DNA of 64,000 nt from Planctomycetaceae bacterium. Lineage in GTDB: Bacteria > Planctomycetota > Planctomycetia > Planctomycetales > Planctomycetaceae. Both the position numbers and the translations under genes were made by a program. This document shows, piece by piece, positions 9,479-18,373 of the stretch (the first letter of the stretch is position 1; each line of letters opens with the position of its first letter). The stretch spans positions 20,534 through 84,533 of the forward strand of contig JAGQQG010000012.1 of NCBI GenBank assembly GCA_020426325.1, written 5' to 3'. The notes beneath the pieces were generated by a model. The model made no database searches. It was not told where the DNA came from and was given only the letters and a program-made list of their open reading frames with translations.

Positions 9479-9810
9479 GCCGACACTTTGGAGTTTTTGA
9501 CTGAGAGGAAGGAGAGATTGTGCATCATTTCAGACGGACGGCGTTCATTCGTCAACCCGCAGATGGTGTTTGAAACGAAAGACTCTGAAGATGTTGTGGT
9601 GCTCAGTCATCTCGCATTGATCATCTGCGTCATTTGTTTCGTCAGAGGATGACAGACGACGCGATCAGATGTTGATGAAGAATTCCTTTGAATATTGGGG
9701 AAGATTTGCAGGAACAGAGTGTTTAAGATGTTGGCGATCAACCACAGTCGTTGGCGCTCAACGGCTGAATCGACGTTCACTCCGAAGTTGATGCGAAAAG
9801 GGCAGGCAAC
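9479..9810. other. Divergent intergenic region
   Basis: About 330 bp between the leftward symporter pair and the rightward WD40-caspase gene. A near-repeat TTGGCGATCAACC / TTGGCGCTCAACG occurs around 9733-9765. I see no clear promoter hexamers, sigma-54 motif or gene. The reverse open frame at 9607-9816 lacks a ribosome-binding site and protein-like composition. Confidence 0.35.
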
Positions 9811-12741
9811 ATGCAAGGATCAGCCGGGCAGAGGTTTCAGGTACGTACAATCATCCGGAGTCTCAGTGTCATCGCACTCCTGGCCACCAATGTCGTGGCC
9901 CAGGATGAAGTCCCCATTCTGGCCCTCGACGCTCACGGGCATACGGCGGTCGTGAACAAGGTCGTCTTTACACCGGACGGGAAAGAAGTCATCACGGTTG
10001 CCGATGACAAGACGATCCGATTCTGGGACGTCGCGACTGGCGAGCCGCTGCGGGTTCTGCGACCACCGGTTGGAATCGGTTCGGAAGGGATGATCTATTG
10101 CGTGGCCATCTCACCCGACGGCCTCACACTGGCAGTCGGCGGCTACGGGTTTTCCGGAGGAGATCACTGGGTCTCTCTGATCAATCCACAGGAAGAGAAA
10201 GTCAAGCGCGTGCTCAAAGGGCACTCGAATGTCATTCACGACCTGAAGTTCTCTCAGGATGGGAGCATGCTGATTTCTGGTTCCGGCGACAACACGGCTC
10301 GCATCTGGAATGTGAGTACGGGAGAGACGATCCAGGTTCTCGAAGGCCATGAACTGGATGTCTATGGAGTGACTTTCGCTCCAGACGCGACCCGTTGTGC
10401 GACCTCCTCGTACGATCACACCGCGAGAATCTGGTCGGTCAACACGGGCAATCAACTTGCCGTCCTGGAAGGACACGAGGCTGAGATTCGCTGTATCGAC
10501 TGGTCTCCCGACAACGTTCAGATCGCCACCGGCAGTAAGGACCAATCGGTCAGACTTTGGGCGCTCCCTTCCGGGCGCTTGATGAAGACCATCGACAATC
10601 TCGGCGATCACCATATCTCAGCGGTCCGCTTCTCAGCTGACGGCCTGAAATTGCTGTATGTCCACGGATTTGGTCCGACGCAGGATGTTGCTGGTTTGAT
10701 CGACTTAAAGACCGGCGAGCAGACTGTGCAGTTCCTCGGACATGACAACACCATCATGGACGGTCGCTTGTCACCGGATGGCGAACTGGCTGCCACGGTC
10801 GGTGGTAATGATGAGGAAACCTTCATTTGGAGGCTGTCTGACGGACAGCAACTTCAGAAGCTCGTCGGTCAGGGACGGGTCCCCTGGTCGGCTGCATGGA
10901 GTGCAGACGGAACGACGATTGCCTGGGGGAACAACAGCTCGGGCAGCTCTCTGGAAGCGAACAAGGCCCTCGAACGCTCCTTTAACCTCAAACTTCTGGA
11001 ACACGGCGAACCGGTGACGGAGAATAACGAGGGTCGCTTTCAACGGGCCATCTTCGAGAAGAATGGGCTCAAACTTGAATCTTCCGGGATTTCGTCTGTC
11101 GATGTGAAACGCAATGGCCAGACAGTCACCGTTCTGGAACCCACGAGCGACTACGACAAAGCCTACGATCGCGTCCGTTGTTTCACCCTGCTTGCGGACA
11201 ACCGTGCTGTCGTCGGTTCTGGGTTTGCACTTTGGATCTATGACACCAACAGCGGCGAGCGTCTCCGACAACTCGATGGTCACAGCGGCGCGATCTGGTC
11301 AATGAGCCCATCGCCGGATGGCAGGTATCTGCTCACCGGTTCCGGCGACATGACGCTCCGCGTCTGGGACGTCAATGCTAAAGGCGACGGTCCGATTGAG
11401 CCGCTGCTTAGCTTGTTCTTCGCAGAAGAAGAATGGATTGCATGGACTCCGCAAGGATACTACGCATCCTCCCCAGGAGGAGAGCGTCTTATGGGCTGGC
11501 ACGTGAACAATGGACGTGAGCAGCTGGCATCGTTCTTTCCGGCATCTCAGTTCCATAAGCAGTTTTACCGGCCGGATTTGATTCAGGAAGTTTTGCAGAC
11601 CGGAAGCGTTCAACAGGCTTTGAAGGGGATAGGTTCCAGCGAGCGAATCACCACGGTAAGCCAAAATCTGCCTCCCGAGGTTGACATCGTCTCCCCGAGT
11701 GATGCCTCGACAGTGGCATCATCTCCCGAGATCACCGTTCGTGTCAGTGCGACGCAGACTGGCTCGAATCCGGTGACCTCTCTGCAAATCCTGCTTGATG
11801 GGAGACCATTGAATGGACAAGACGGGATCGTCCAGTTCGATGGATCGTCCCGGACAGTCAATCACAGTTTCCATGTCCCGTTGGTTGCCGGCGTGGAGCA
11901 TCGAATTGTCGCTCGTGCCAGCACGGCAGTGAACTTCGGCGTCTCGAAAGAGATCACTGTCGTCTATCAGGCACCGTCAGAGACTGTGCTGCTGCCATCA
12001 CTGTATGTCCTGGCAATCGGGGTCGCCGACTATGACGATGAATCGCTGAAACTCGACTTCGCGGATGACGATGCGCGGCATCTCGCAGACGTATTGCAGG
12101 AACGGTCGTTCGGTCTGTTCGACAAGATTGACACGCGGCTTGTCGTCGACAAGGACGCTACACAAAAGGGCATTCTCGGCGGACTGTTGTGGCTCAAACA
12201 GCAGATGACCCAGCACGACATCGCAATCCTGTTCTACTCCGGTCACGGTGCCAAGGATGAGACTGGAAAGTTCTACCTGATGCCGTCAGATGTCGATACA
12301 AACCAGCCTCTGGTGCTCTCGGGAGTGGCCGAAGATCAGGTGAAGGGAATCTTGCAGGGCATCCCCGGCAGGCTGATCATGATGCTCGACGCATGTCATG
12401 CCGGTGTGATTGGCGGTGACACACGCAAGAGCTCCACATCACTCATGGACGACATTGTCCGCGACCTCGCAAACGATGATTATGGTGTGGTGGTGATGGC
12501 CTCGTCGATGGGGCGTGAGTATTCGCTTGAAAGTCCCGACAACAAAAGCGGCATGTTCACGTTGGCTCTTTGCGAAGGCCTCGACGGCAAGGCTGACTAT
12601 AATGGTGACAAATATGTCTACCTGAATGAACTGGACACATACATCAGCCAGCGCATAAAAGACTTGACAGGAGGGAAACAACACCCAACAACTGTCAAAC
12701 CCGCCACCATTCGCATGTTTCCAATTTCATCGATCAAATAA
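9811..12741 (+). CDS. Secreted WD40-repeat protein with C-terminal caspase (C14) domain
   Basis: A 976-residue protein with a signal peptide-like N-terminus (IIRSLSVIALLATNVVAQ). Residues about 35-540 hold WD40 repeats forming a beta-propeller; examples include HGHTAVVNKVVFTPDGKEV, DKTIRFWDV, DNTARIWNV and DMTLRVWDV. An Ig-like or beta-sandwich stretch follows (about 615-720). The final 250 residues form a caspase-like (peptidase C14) domain with the catalytic pair H812 in FYSGHGA and C862 in MLDACHAG, both intact. Such fusions are common in planctomycetes, cyanobacteria and other complex bacteria. Target and trigger are unknown; the propeller presumably binds a partner. Export of a caspase-like protease is inferred only from the leader. 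The start has AGGGCAGG just upstream. Confidence 0.9.
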   Translation: MQGSAGQRFQVRTIIRSLSVIALLATNVVAQDEVPILALDAHGHTAVVNKVVFTPDGKEVITVADDKTIRFWDVATGEPLRVLRPPVGIGSEGMIYCVAISPDGLTLAVGGYGFSGGDHWVSLINPQEEKVKRVLKGHSNVIHDLKFSQDGSMLISGSGDNTARIWNVSTGETIQVLEGHELDVYGVTFAPDATRCATSSYDHTARIWSVNTGNQLAVLEGHEAEIRCIDWSPDNVQIATGSKDQSVRLWALPSGRLMKTIDNLGDHHISAVRFSADGLKLLYVHGFGPTQDVAGLIDLKTGEQTVQFLGHDNTIMDGRLSPDGELAATVGGNDEETFIWRLSDGQQLQKLVGQGRVPWSAAWSADGTTIAWGNNSSGSSLEANKALERSFNLKLLEHGEPVTENNEGRFQRAIFEKNGLKLESSGISSVDVKRNGQTVTVLEPTSDYDKAYDRVRCFTLLADNRAVVGSGFALWIYDTNSGERLRQLDGHSGAIWSMSPSPDGRYLLTGSGDMTLRVWDVNAKGDGPIEPLLSLFFAEEEWIAWTPQGYYASSPGGERLMGWHVNNGREQLASFFPASQFHKQFYRPDLIQEVLQTGSVQQALKGIGSSERITTVSQNLPPEVDIVSPSDASTVASSPEITVRVSATQTGSNPVTSLQILLDGRPLNGQDGIVQFDGSSRTVNHSFHVPLVAGVEHRIVARASTAVNFGVSKEITVVYQAPSETVLLPSLYVLAIGVADYDDESLKLDFADDDARHLADVLQERSFGLFDKIDTRLVVDKDATQKGILGGLLWLKQQMTQHDIAILFYSGHGAKDETGKFYLMPSDVDTNQPLVLSGVAEDQVKGILQGIPGRLIMMLDACHAGVIGGDTRKSSTSLMDDIVRDLANDDYGVVVMASSMGREYSLESPDNKSGMFTLALCEGLDGKADYNGDKYVYLNELDTYISQRIKDLTGGKQHPTTVKPATIRMFPISSIK

Positions 12742-12762
12742 CTCGATGGAAAGTCTCGAGTG

Positions 12763-12778
12763 TGATCTCTAGAGATCA
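12763..12778. terminator. 16-bp perfect palindrome between convergent genes
   Basis: TGATCTCTAGAGATCA is a perfect palindrome in the 78-bp gap between the convergent caspase and oxidase genes. The placement fits a bidirectional transcription stop, but it has no loop and no U-run, so this is weak. Confidence 0.3.
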
Positions 12779-12819
12779 TTCCCCTCGTAAGGGCGCAATC
12801 AATTGTCCACTGATTGGAA

Positions 12820-13932
12820 CTAAGCTTCGCTGACAGCGATCGCAGGTGAGAACCCAGAGACGTCCAAATCAGGGTTTTCTCTATTGATCAACTGGCTGAT
12901 GACGCGGGCGGTAATCGGCGAGAGATGGAGTCCGGCTCGGAAGTGCCCTGCGGCGACGAATAGGTTTTGTGTATCGGGGACTCTCCCGATAAAAGGCATG
13001 CCGTGCTTCGTGTGGGGACGCAGGCCAGCCCAGGCACGCTCGAATCTCGCGTCCTTGAGTGACGGGACAAGACGTTGGGCAAAGGTGAGCAGTCTCTGAA
13101 GCCCCAAGGCGGTGTTCTGCTTGACGTATCCGACCCACTCTTCTGTCGATCCAACCAGAACCCTGCCATCTTCCCGGGGAACAAGATATCGAGGTCCGCA
13201 CTCGATGACATGTCGGAATGGTGGATTCGGATAGGACAAAAGGACAATCTGCCCTCTCACCGGCTCGATCTGTAATTGACAGCCGGCACCTTTCAGGAGT
13301 TCTTGCGACCACGCCCCGGCAGCGACAACAACGGCCCCCGCCTCGAAACGGTCGTGGGTTGTCTGCACACTCGTCACCCGAGCGTGATTGCGTTCAAAAC
13401 CGACGACTTTTTGCCCCGGACGGATGTCGACCCCGCGAAGCTGACAGGCGACGAGCAATGCTTTGAGATGCCAGGGGTTTCGGACCTGTGCCAAATCTGG
13501 CAGCCGATATGCTTGGTGAATCTCAGTGCTGACTGCCTGTTCACAAGATTGAATGTTCGAGTTGGTTAACGTTTCGACGACCGTGCCTGCCTGTTGCCAC
13601 GCCTGAACTTCACTTTGAAGCGACTCCGTATCTCCGATATCGCTGACTCCCAACCCGCCGCAGCGGCGGAATCCGTTGTCGATCCCGGTCTTCTCTCGAA
13701 GTTCTGAACTCAGTTTCGGCCAGAGTGTGTTTGTCGCCCGAGTAAGACCGGCGAGAGGATGTGCAGGATCGCCCGGGTATGCGGGAGGGAGAATGCCAGC
13801 CCCGGCCCACGACGCCTCCTGACCAGGTTGCTGCTGGTCGAGCAGAGTGACCTTGAACCCGCGGCCAGCCAGTTCGTACGCGGTCGTCAGGCCAATGACA
13901 CCTCCTCCGATAATCACAACATCTTGAATCAT
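12820..13932 (-). CDS. thiO: Glycine oxidase-like FAD oxidoreductase (ThiO type)
   Basis: A 370-residue DAO-family flavoenzyme. The N-terminal dinucleotide-binding motif IIGGGVIGLTTAYELAGRG is complete, followed by ASWAGAGILPPAYP, a segment typical of ThiO-type glycine oxidases. The C-terminal half has EPVRGQIVLL, PREDGRVLVGSTEEW and TKHGMPFIGRV before the FAD-contacting HFRAGLHLSP. ThiO oxidises glycine to the imine used for the thiazole ring of thiamin; D-amino acid oxidase activity on other substrates is an alternative. No other thiamin gene is visible nearby. It lies 24 bp behind the gene at 13957-15861, possibly co-transcribed. Confidence 0.8.
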   Translation of the reverse strand: MIQDVVIIGGGVIGLTTAYELAGRGFKVTLLDQQQPGQEASWAGAGILPPAYPGDPAHPLAGLTRATNTLWPKLSSELREKTGIDNGFRRCGGLGVSDIGDTESLQSEVQAWQQAGTVVETLTNSNIQSCEQAVSTEIHQAYRLPDLAQVRNPWHLKALLVACQLRGVDIRPGQKVVGFERNHARVTSVQTTHDRFEAGAVVVAAGAWSQELLKGAGCQLQIEPVRGQIVLLSYPNPPFRHVIECGPRYLVPREDGRVLVGSTEEWVGYVKQNTALGLQRLLTFAQRLVPSLKDARFERAWAGLRPHTKHGMPFIGRVPDTQNLFVAAGHFRAGLHLSPITARVISQLINRENPDLDVSGFSPAIAVSEA

Positions 13933-13956
13933 TCGCTGGATACACTTCCTTTTGAC

Positions 13957-15861
13957 TCAACGGCCAGATTGAACAGAGTTCAGAAACGCAGTTCCAAACG
14001 TGTCGAGATCACTGCCTGCTGCCGACTTCATCGCGTCGCCGAAATCCTGACCGTCACGTACCGCTTGAATGAACTTCAACATAGTCTCACGGTTGGTCTG
14101 CTCTGAGAAGAACTTGACGATGGAATAGCCGACCGGCCCGATGTCAGCAGGAGCGAAGGTTCCGTCGGCGAATAACTCGGTAGTCGTCTTCACCTGCCTA
14201 AGTCGAGAGACAGCGGCTTCGGGAAGGGCCCGCAGATACGGATCAGTGGGCTCCTCAAGAGCGGTGAGATGAAGTCCAATCCCTTGTGTGAGGACCTGAT
14301 TCGGCTCAGCTGCCCTCCTGAGATAAGCCTCGATCAGATGGGCTTGAAGATTCGTCCGTAACGATGGGGTGGTGTTCGTGGCCTCGTCACCCGTGTCCAG
14401 CAAGACAATACAGGCGTCGGAGGCCGACGGAGTCACGACTGTATCACCGAACAGCGTGTCCGACTGTCGCAGTGAACGGGCAGAGAGGAAGTATTCGGTC
14501 AGGCCAAACCGCTCTTTGAAGACCAGGATTGCGAGTTTGCCACGCCAGACTACCTCCCCCTCTGCGAACGGGGAGTCGCCGAAGGTCTTTTGCACGGATT
14601 TCAACTGCTCAGACGCCCATTCACCAACCTCCCTCAAGCGTTCTTCTGGAACATCACCAAGGATCAAAAACTGATCTGTCTCAATGGTTCGATGTTCTAC
14701 ATTGGGAAGCGACTGCTTCCAGAGTTCCTCAGTACGCTCCTGTCGATGTGCCGCGATCTCTTCAGCAGCCATCTTGGTGAATTGTTCGGCTTCGAGATTC
14801 TCTGCGGACGGAACATAACTCGTCAGCAACGCACGTGGGTCGTCGCCATCGAAGACGTTTCCTTCATCGAACCACTTGACAAGGTTCTCATAGTTTTCGC
14901 GAGTGAGCCTGCCGTCACTTGCCGGCATGCGGGGATTTTCGAGCCCACCGGTCAGGCGGAACAGTCGACTTTCTTCTCTTTTGCCCGGCAGGATGACGGC
15001 ACCACTGTCACCCCCGACCATTATGTTCTCGAATGTCGTCAGCGAAAGTCCGCCGCGAGGATTGTTCCCTGAATGACAGTTCAGGCACAGTCCCACGATG
15101 AACGGAGCGATGTCTTTGGTAAACGAGACGGTTTCCGTCCCCTTCGGGCGCGGGATCTCGACCTCTGGGCGTGGTTTGGCGAGTTCACTGAGCGGTGTCT
15201 CCTCGCTGGCCCCGTCAAATTTCGCCCCTTCGTTGATCCAGGTCCCAATTGTTTTCACCACCTCCGCGGACAGGGCATCCTTTCCGCGAGGCATACGGAA
15301 CATTGGATCATTCGTCTGTAGCCGGGCAATGATTCGACTCTGCAACGGTGCCCCGGGAGTGAGCAGTACCCCACCGACTCCCCCCTTCTTCCATCCGGTG
15401 AAGTTCGTCAGGTTCAGCCCCGCTCGCGGGTTCGCATCGCCGTGACATTCCAAGCAGTGCTTGACGATGACTGGGGCAACATCGTTGGAAAAGCTGACTC
15501 CTTTCGGGGCTGGTTTTGCCATCATCCGCCCCCGAAGTGTGTCCAGTGCCTTCCGTCGTCCTGCGATGTGTGCAGGAAGCCCCAGCAATCGACGACTGGT
15601 CTCAGGCACCTCTGCCGCCTGGATGATCGCCTTTAGCCGTTGTTCGGCATCAGCCAGCACGGACTCGGCTTCCTCCAGTTGCTTCTTCCGAAGAAGTGAT
15701 GAGAGTTTTCCAAGGTCTTTCTTGATCTCACGGAGTTCCTGTGTCTGTTCGGGGGTTACTTCTGCAATACAGACCGATCCCGCCCCGATCAACACGACCA
15801 CGAAGGCCAGCGTAATTATGTACAAACAACGGGACACACCCATCTTCAGCAGTTTCCACAT
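13957..15861 (-). CDS. Secreted protein with two planctomycete-type cytochrome c domains
   Basis: A 634-residue exported protein. After the leader (YIITLAFVVVLIGAG) comes a helical segment, then two PSCyt1-like (PF07635-type) haem domains. The first has C136LECH with a downstream FRMPRGKD that can supply the Met ligand; the second has C259LNCH with PRMPASDG. Each is followed by the family's conserved helix (TWINEGAKFDG, KWFDEGNVFDG). The last 250 residues are alpha/beta and do not show a recognisable motif. The role is presumably periplasmic electron transfer or redox sensing. M7 is an alternative start. Confidence 0.85.
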   Translation of the reverse strand: MWKLLKMGVSRCLYIITLAFVVVLIGAGSVCIAEVTPEQTQELREIKKDLGKLSSLLRKKQLEEAESVLADAEQRLKAIIQAAEVPETSRRLLGLPAHIAGRRKALDTLRGRMMAKPAPKGVSFSNDVAPVIVKHCLECHGDANPRAGLNLTNFTGWKKGGVGGVLLTPGAPLQSRIIARLQTNDPMFRMPRGKDALSAEVVKTIGTWINEGAKFDGASEETPLSELAKPRPEVEIPRPKGTETVSFTKDIAPFIVGLCLNCHSGNNPRGGLSLTTFENIMVGGDSGAVILPGKREESRLFRLTGGLENPRMPASDGRLTRENYENLVKWFDEGNVFDGDDPRALLTSYVPSAENLEAEQFTKMAAEEIAAHRQERTEELWKQSLPNVEHRTIETDQFLILGDVPEERLREVGEWASEQLKSVQKTFGDSPFAEGEVVWRGKLAILVFKERFGLTEYFLSARSLRQSDTLFGDTVVTPSASDACIVLLDTGDEATNTTPSLRTNLQAHLIEAYLRRAAEPNQVLTQGIGLHLTALEEPTDPYLRALPEAAVSRLRQVKTTTELFADGTFAPADIGPVGYSIVKFFSEQTNRETMLKFIQAVRDGQDFGDAMKSAAGSDLDTFGTAFLNSVQSGR

Positions 15862-15885
15862 GATCGACTGTCATCCCCGGATGCA

Positions 15886-17310
15886 TCACCGTGTCTGAGA
15901 AGGAACCGACTGTGCAAGGCTGGGAGCATCTTCGTCGAGGCTCGGTCCCAAGTCTTCACGATCGTCCTTGCCCCGGAAGTACACTTTGACCGGGACTTCC
16001 TGAAACGGCAACATCTCGCGAAACACACCGAGCAAGTAACGTTTCCAGTGACCGTCAAACAGACTGGGGTCGTTACATTTGAGCACAATCGTCGGCGGCT
16101 GTGTTGATACTTGCGTTGCGAAGTAGATCTTCGGTCGCCGATTCTTCTTGTGACGAGGAGCATTCGCTTGCACGGCTGCTTTCACAACCCGGTTCAACTG
16201 ACCGGTTGAGACACGCTCACGCGATTGCTTGTAAATCGACTGAGACAGGTTGATGAGTTTCTTGACATTCCGACCCGACTTGGCAGTGATGAATGCGATT
16301 GGAGCGTGTCGCATCCCAGGAAAGTTGTGAACCAGATACTCGGTCCATTTCTCCGTGGTCATCTCCATGTCGAGCCCTTTGTCCCACTTGTTGACCACGA
16401 AGATGCACGGCTTATAGTTGGCCTCAATCTCATCGACCAGTTGCTTGTCGACACGGGAGATGGTGTCGGACGCATCGAACAACATCATTACCACATCGGC
16501 CCTGCGAATACTTCGTTTGGCTCGGATGAGTCCGTAATACTCGATGTCATTTGCCAGACTCTTTCGCTTGCGAACACCAGGAGTGTCGATCGCGACGAAC
16601 GACTTGCCGTCCAGTTCGAACCGAATGTCCACGCTGTCCCGGGTTGTCCCCGCCACATCGCTGACGATCATGCGGTCCGTTTCCGCCAACGCATTGATGA
16701 AGGTGCTCTTGCCAACATTACGGCGTCCCACAATCGCCAGCTTGAGTTCCGGTGTCGTTGCCAGAGACTCACCTTCGGTCGCCTCATTTTCTGTTTCCGG
16801 TGGCAGACGGTGGAGGATCGCCTGTAATAACTCGGTTCGGTTGCGTTTTGCTTTCACACTGGTGATGACCACATCATCAGCTTCCGACCCACCACCAATC
16901 AGGGCGTAGAATTCTGCAATCTCCTGATCGAGTCGGGTTGAGTCACACTTGTTGACCACAAGCAGCTTTGGAGTTTCCACCCGACGAAGTCGTTCGGCCA
17001 CGTGACGGTCAAGCGGCGCCACCCCCGATTGCCCATCGACGACAAAGACCACCAGGTCGGCACTTTCAATCGCGATGTCAATTTGATGTTCAATGTCAGC
17101 TGTGAGATTATCCACATCCTCAACACCCATCCCACCTGTGTCGACCAGGTCGAAATAACGGTTCTTCTCATGGATCAAGTGGCTGACCCGGTCACGCGTG
17201 ACTCCAGCAGTCGGATCGACAACCGAGACCCGTTTGCCTGCCAGCCAATTCAGCAGCGAACTCTTGCCCACATTGGGACGACCGACAATGACTACTTGAG
17301 GAACCGACAT
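15886..17310 (-). CDS. der: Ribosome-assembly GTPase Der (EngA)
   Basis: A 474-residue protein with the diagnostic tandem GTPase domains of Der. The first starts with IVGRPNVGKSSLLN and has DTGGMG; the second starts near residue 190 with IVGRRNVGKSTFIN and has DTPGVRKR. NKCD and NKWD give the two G4 motifs. A KH-like C-terminal domain follows (PPTIVLKCNDPSLF). Der acts in 50S subunit maturation and is usually essential. The length is close to the family norm, with a short hydrophilic extension at the C-terminus. It lies 24 bp upstream of the cytochrome protein. Confidence 0.95.
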   Translation of the reverse strand: MSVPQVVIVGRPNVGKSSLLNWLAGKRVSVVDPTAGVTRDRVSHLIHEKNRYFDLVDTGGMGVEDVDNLTADIEHQIDIAIESADLVVFVVDGQSGVAPLDRHVAERLRRVETPKLLVVNKCDSTRLDQEIAEFYALIGGGSEADDVVITSVKAKRNRTELLQAILHRLPPETENEATEGESLATTPELKLAIVGRRNVGKSTFINALAETDRMIVSDVAGTTRDSVDIRFELDGKSFVAIDTPGVRKRKSLANDIEYYGLIRAKRSIRRADVVMMLFDASDTISRVDKQLVDEIEANYKPCIFVVNKWDKGLDMEMTTEKWTEYLVHNFPGMRHAPIAFITAKSGRNVKKLINLSQSIYKQSRERVSTGQLNRVVKAAVQANAPRHKKNRRPKIYFATQVSTQPPTIVLKCNDPSLFDGHWKRYLLGVFREMLPFQEVPVKVYFRGKDDREDLGPSLDEDAPSLAQSVPSQTR

Positions 17311-17503
17311 TGCTTACGACTTCCAGATGAAATGCTGCCCGAAAAAATGGGAAGCGGGTGCTTGATGCTCAACAATCTGCACAAGCTCACCTTCAGTCTA
17401 TCAGACTGTGACCGGCGATGCCCGCCCGGCATCGTCGCATCCGTTTTCAGCACAATCATGTGAGAAATCGAGTCTTCTGCACGATAGCTAGGAAAACCCG
17501 CCT

Positions 17504-18274
17504 TCAGGCGAACGACTGCAGCAGGACTCCGCAGAGGTAGGCCAAACCGGCTGCACCGCTCCCCACCGCCAGCGTTTCGAGGCCGGACCAGGTCCAATGC
17601 TGGTCGACAAAATACGACTTGGCAGCACCAACGGCGAAGAAGGCGACACCGGTCATCATCGTACTCCACAGATAGGGGGCGGAGAGTTCACTGTCTCCCA
17701 GGAGACGGACAAGGAACGGAAGCAACGGGATCATCCCGATTGCGATGAAGGCGACGAAAGTGGCAGTTGCAGATTTCCAGGGAACGGGTCCGGCCAGCGC
17801 GACCCCGTGCTCTTCTTTCAGCATGGTCTCAACCCAGCGTTGGCGGTCTCCGGTGATGATCTCTACCGCTCTGTTGAGATCGTCGTCCTCGAATCCTTGA
17901 GCGTTCATGATCTGTCGAATCTCCTCCCGTTCACCGTCAGGAATTCGGTCGATGTGTTCTTCTTCGATCCGGCGGAGGCGATCTCGGTGTTGGGATTCAG
18001 CCCGTGTCCCCAGAAAGTTGCTGGCCGCCATGCTGAATCCATCGCCGACGAGGTTTGCGACGCCCATCACTACAATGATCCCGGGTGGCAGGCCTGCACC
18101 AGCCACACCTGATACCACAGCAAACGTCGTTACCGCGCCGTCAATCGCACCGTAGACGAAATCCTTGAGATAACTGTAGCGAGGCCCGTCGGAAAGACGT
18201 GCACGAATTGCATCCGGCGAATGTGTCGCAGTGAGGACGTTCTTCGGAGCGTGGAGAGAATTGTCGTGATTCAT
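17504..18274 (-). CDS. VIT1/CCC1-family metal transporter
   Basis: A 256-residue membrane protein of the VIT1/CCC1 family, which moves Fe(II) or Mn(II) out of the cytosol. The first membrane segment holds the family signature YGAIDGAVTTFAVVSGVAGAG and the second VMGVANLVGDGFSMAASNF. A charged cytosolic loop with Glu-rich helices (RIEEEHIDRIPDGEREEI) matches the metal-binding loop of the family. Three further hydrophobic segments close the protein. It lies directly downstream of the sigma-54 activator gene on the same strand, 99 bp away, so iron handling may belong to the same stress island. I see no sigma-54 promoter of its own. Confidence 0.88.
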   Translation of the reverse strand: MNHDNSLHAPKNVLTATHSPDAIRARLSDGPRYSYLKDFVYGAIDGAVTTFAVVSGVAGAGLPPGIIVVMGVANLVGDGFSMAASNFLGTRAESQHRDRLRRIEEEHIDRIPDGEREEIRQIMNAQGFEDDDLNRAVEIITGDRQRWVETMLKEEHGVALAGPVPWKSATATFVAFIAIGMIPLLPFLVRLLGDSELSAPYLWSTMMTGVAFFAVGAAKSYFVDQHWTWSGLETLAVGSGAAGLAYLCGVLLQSFA

Positions 18275-18373
18275 GGCAGCACTCTTCGCTCATGTCTCAG
18301 AGTGTCATTCCGAGTGGTACGAGACACCTGTGAAACTTTACCTCATCAGTGTGAGCGGAAGGCGAAATGATTG

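Noticed and set aside
9607..9816. Reverse 69-codon frame upstream of the WD40-caspase gene
   Set aside because: There is no ribosome-binding site, and it overlaps the next gene's start.
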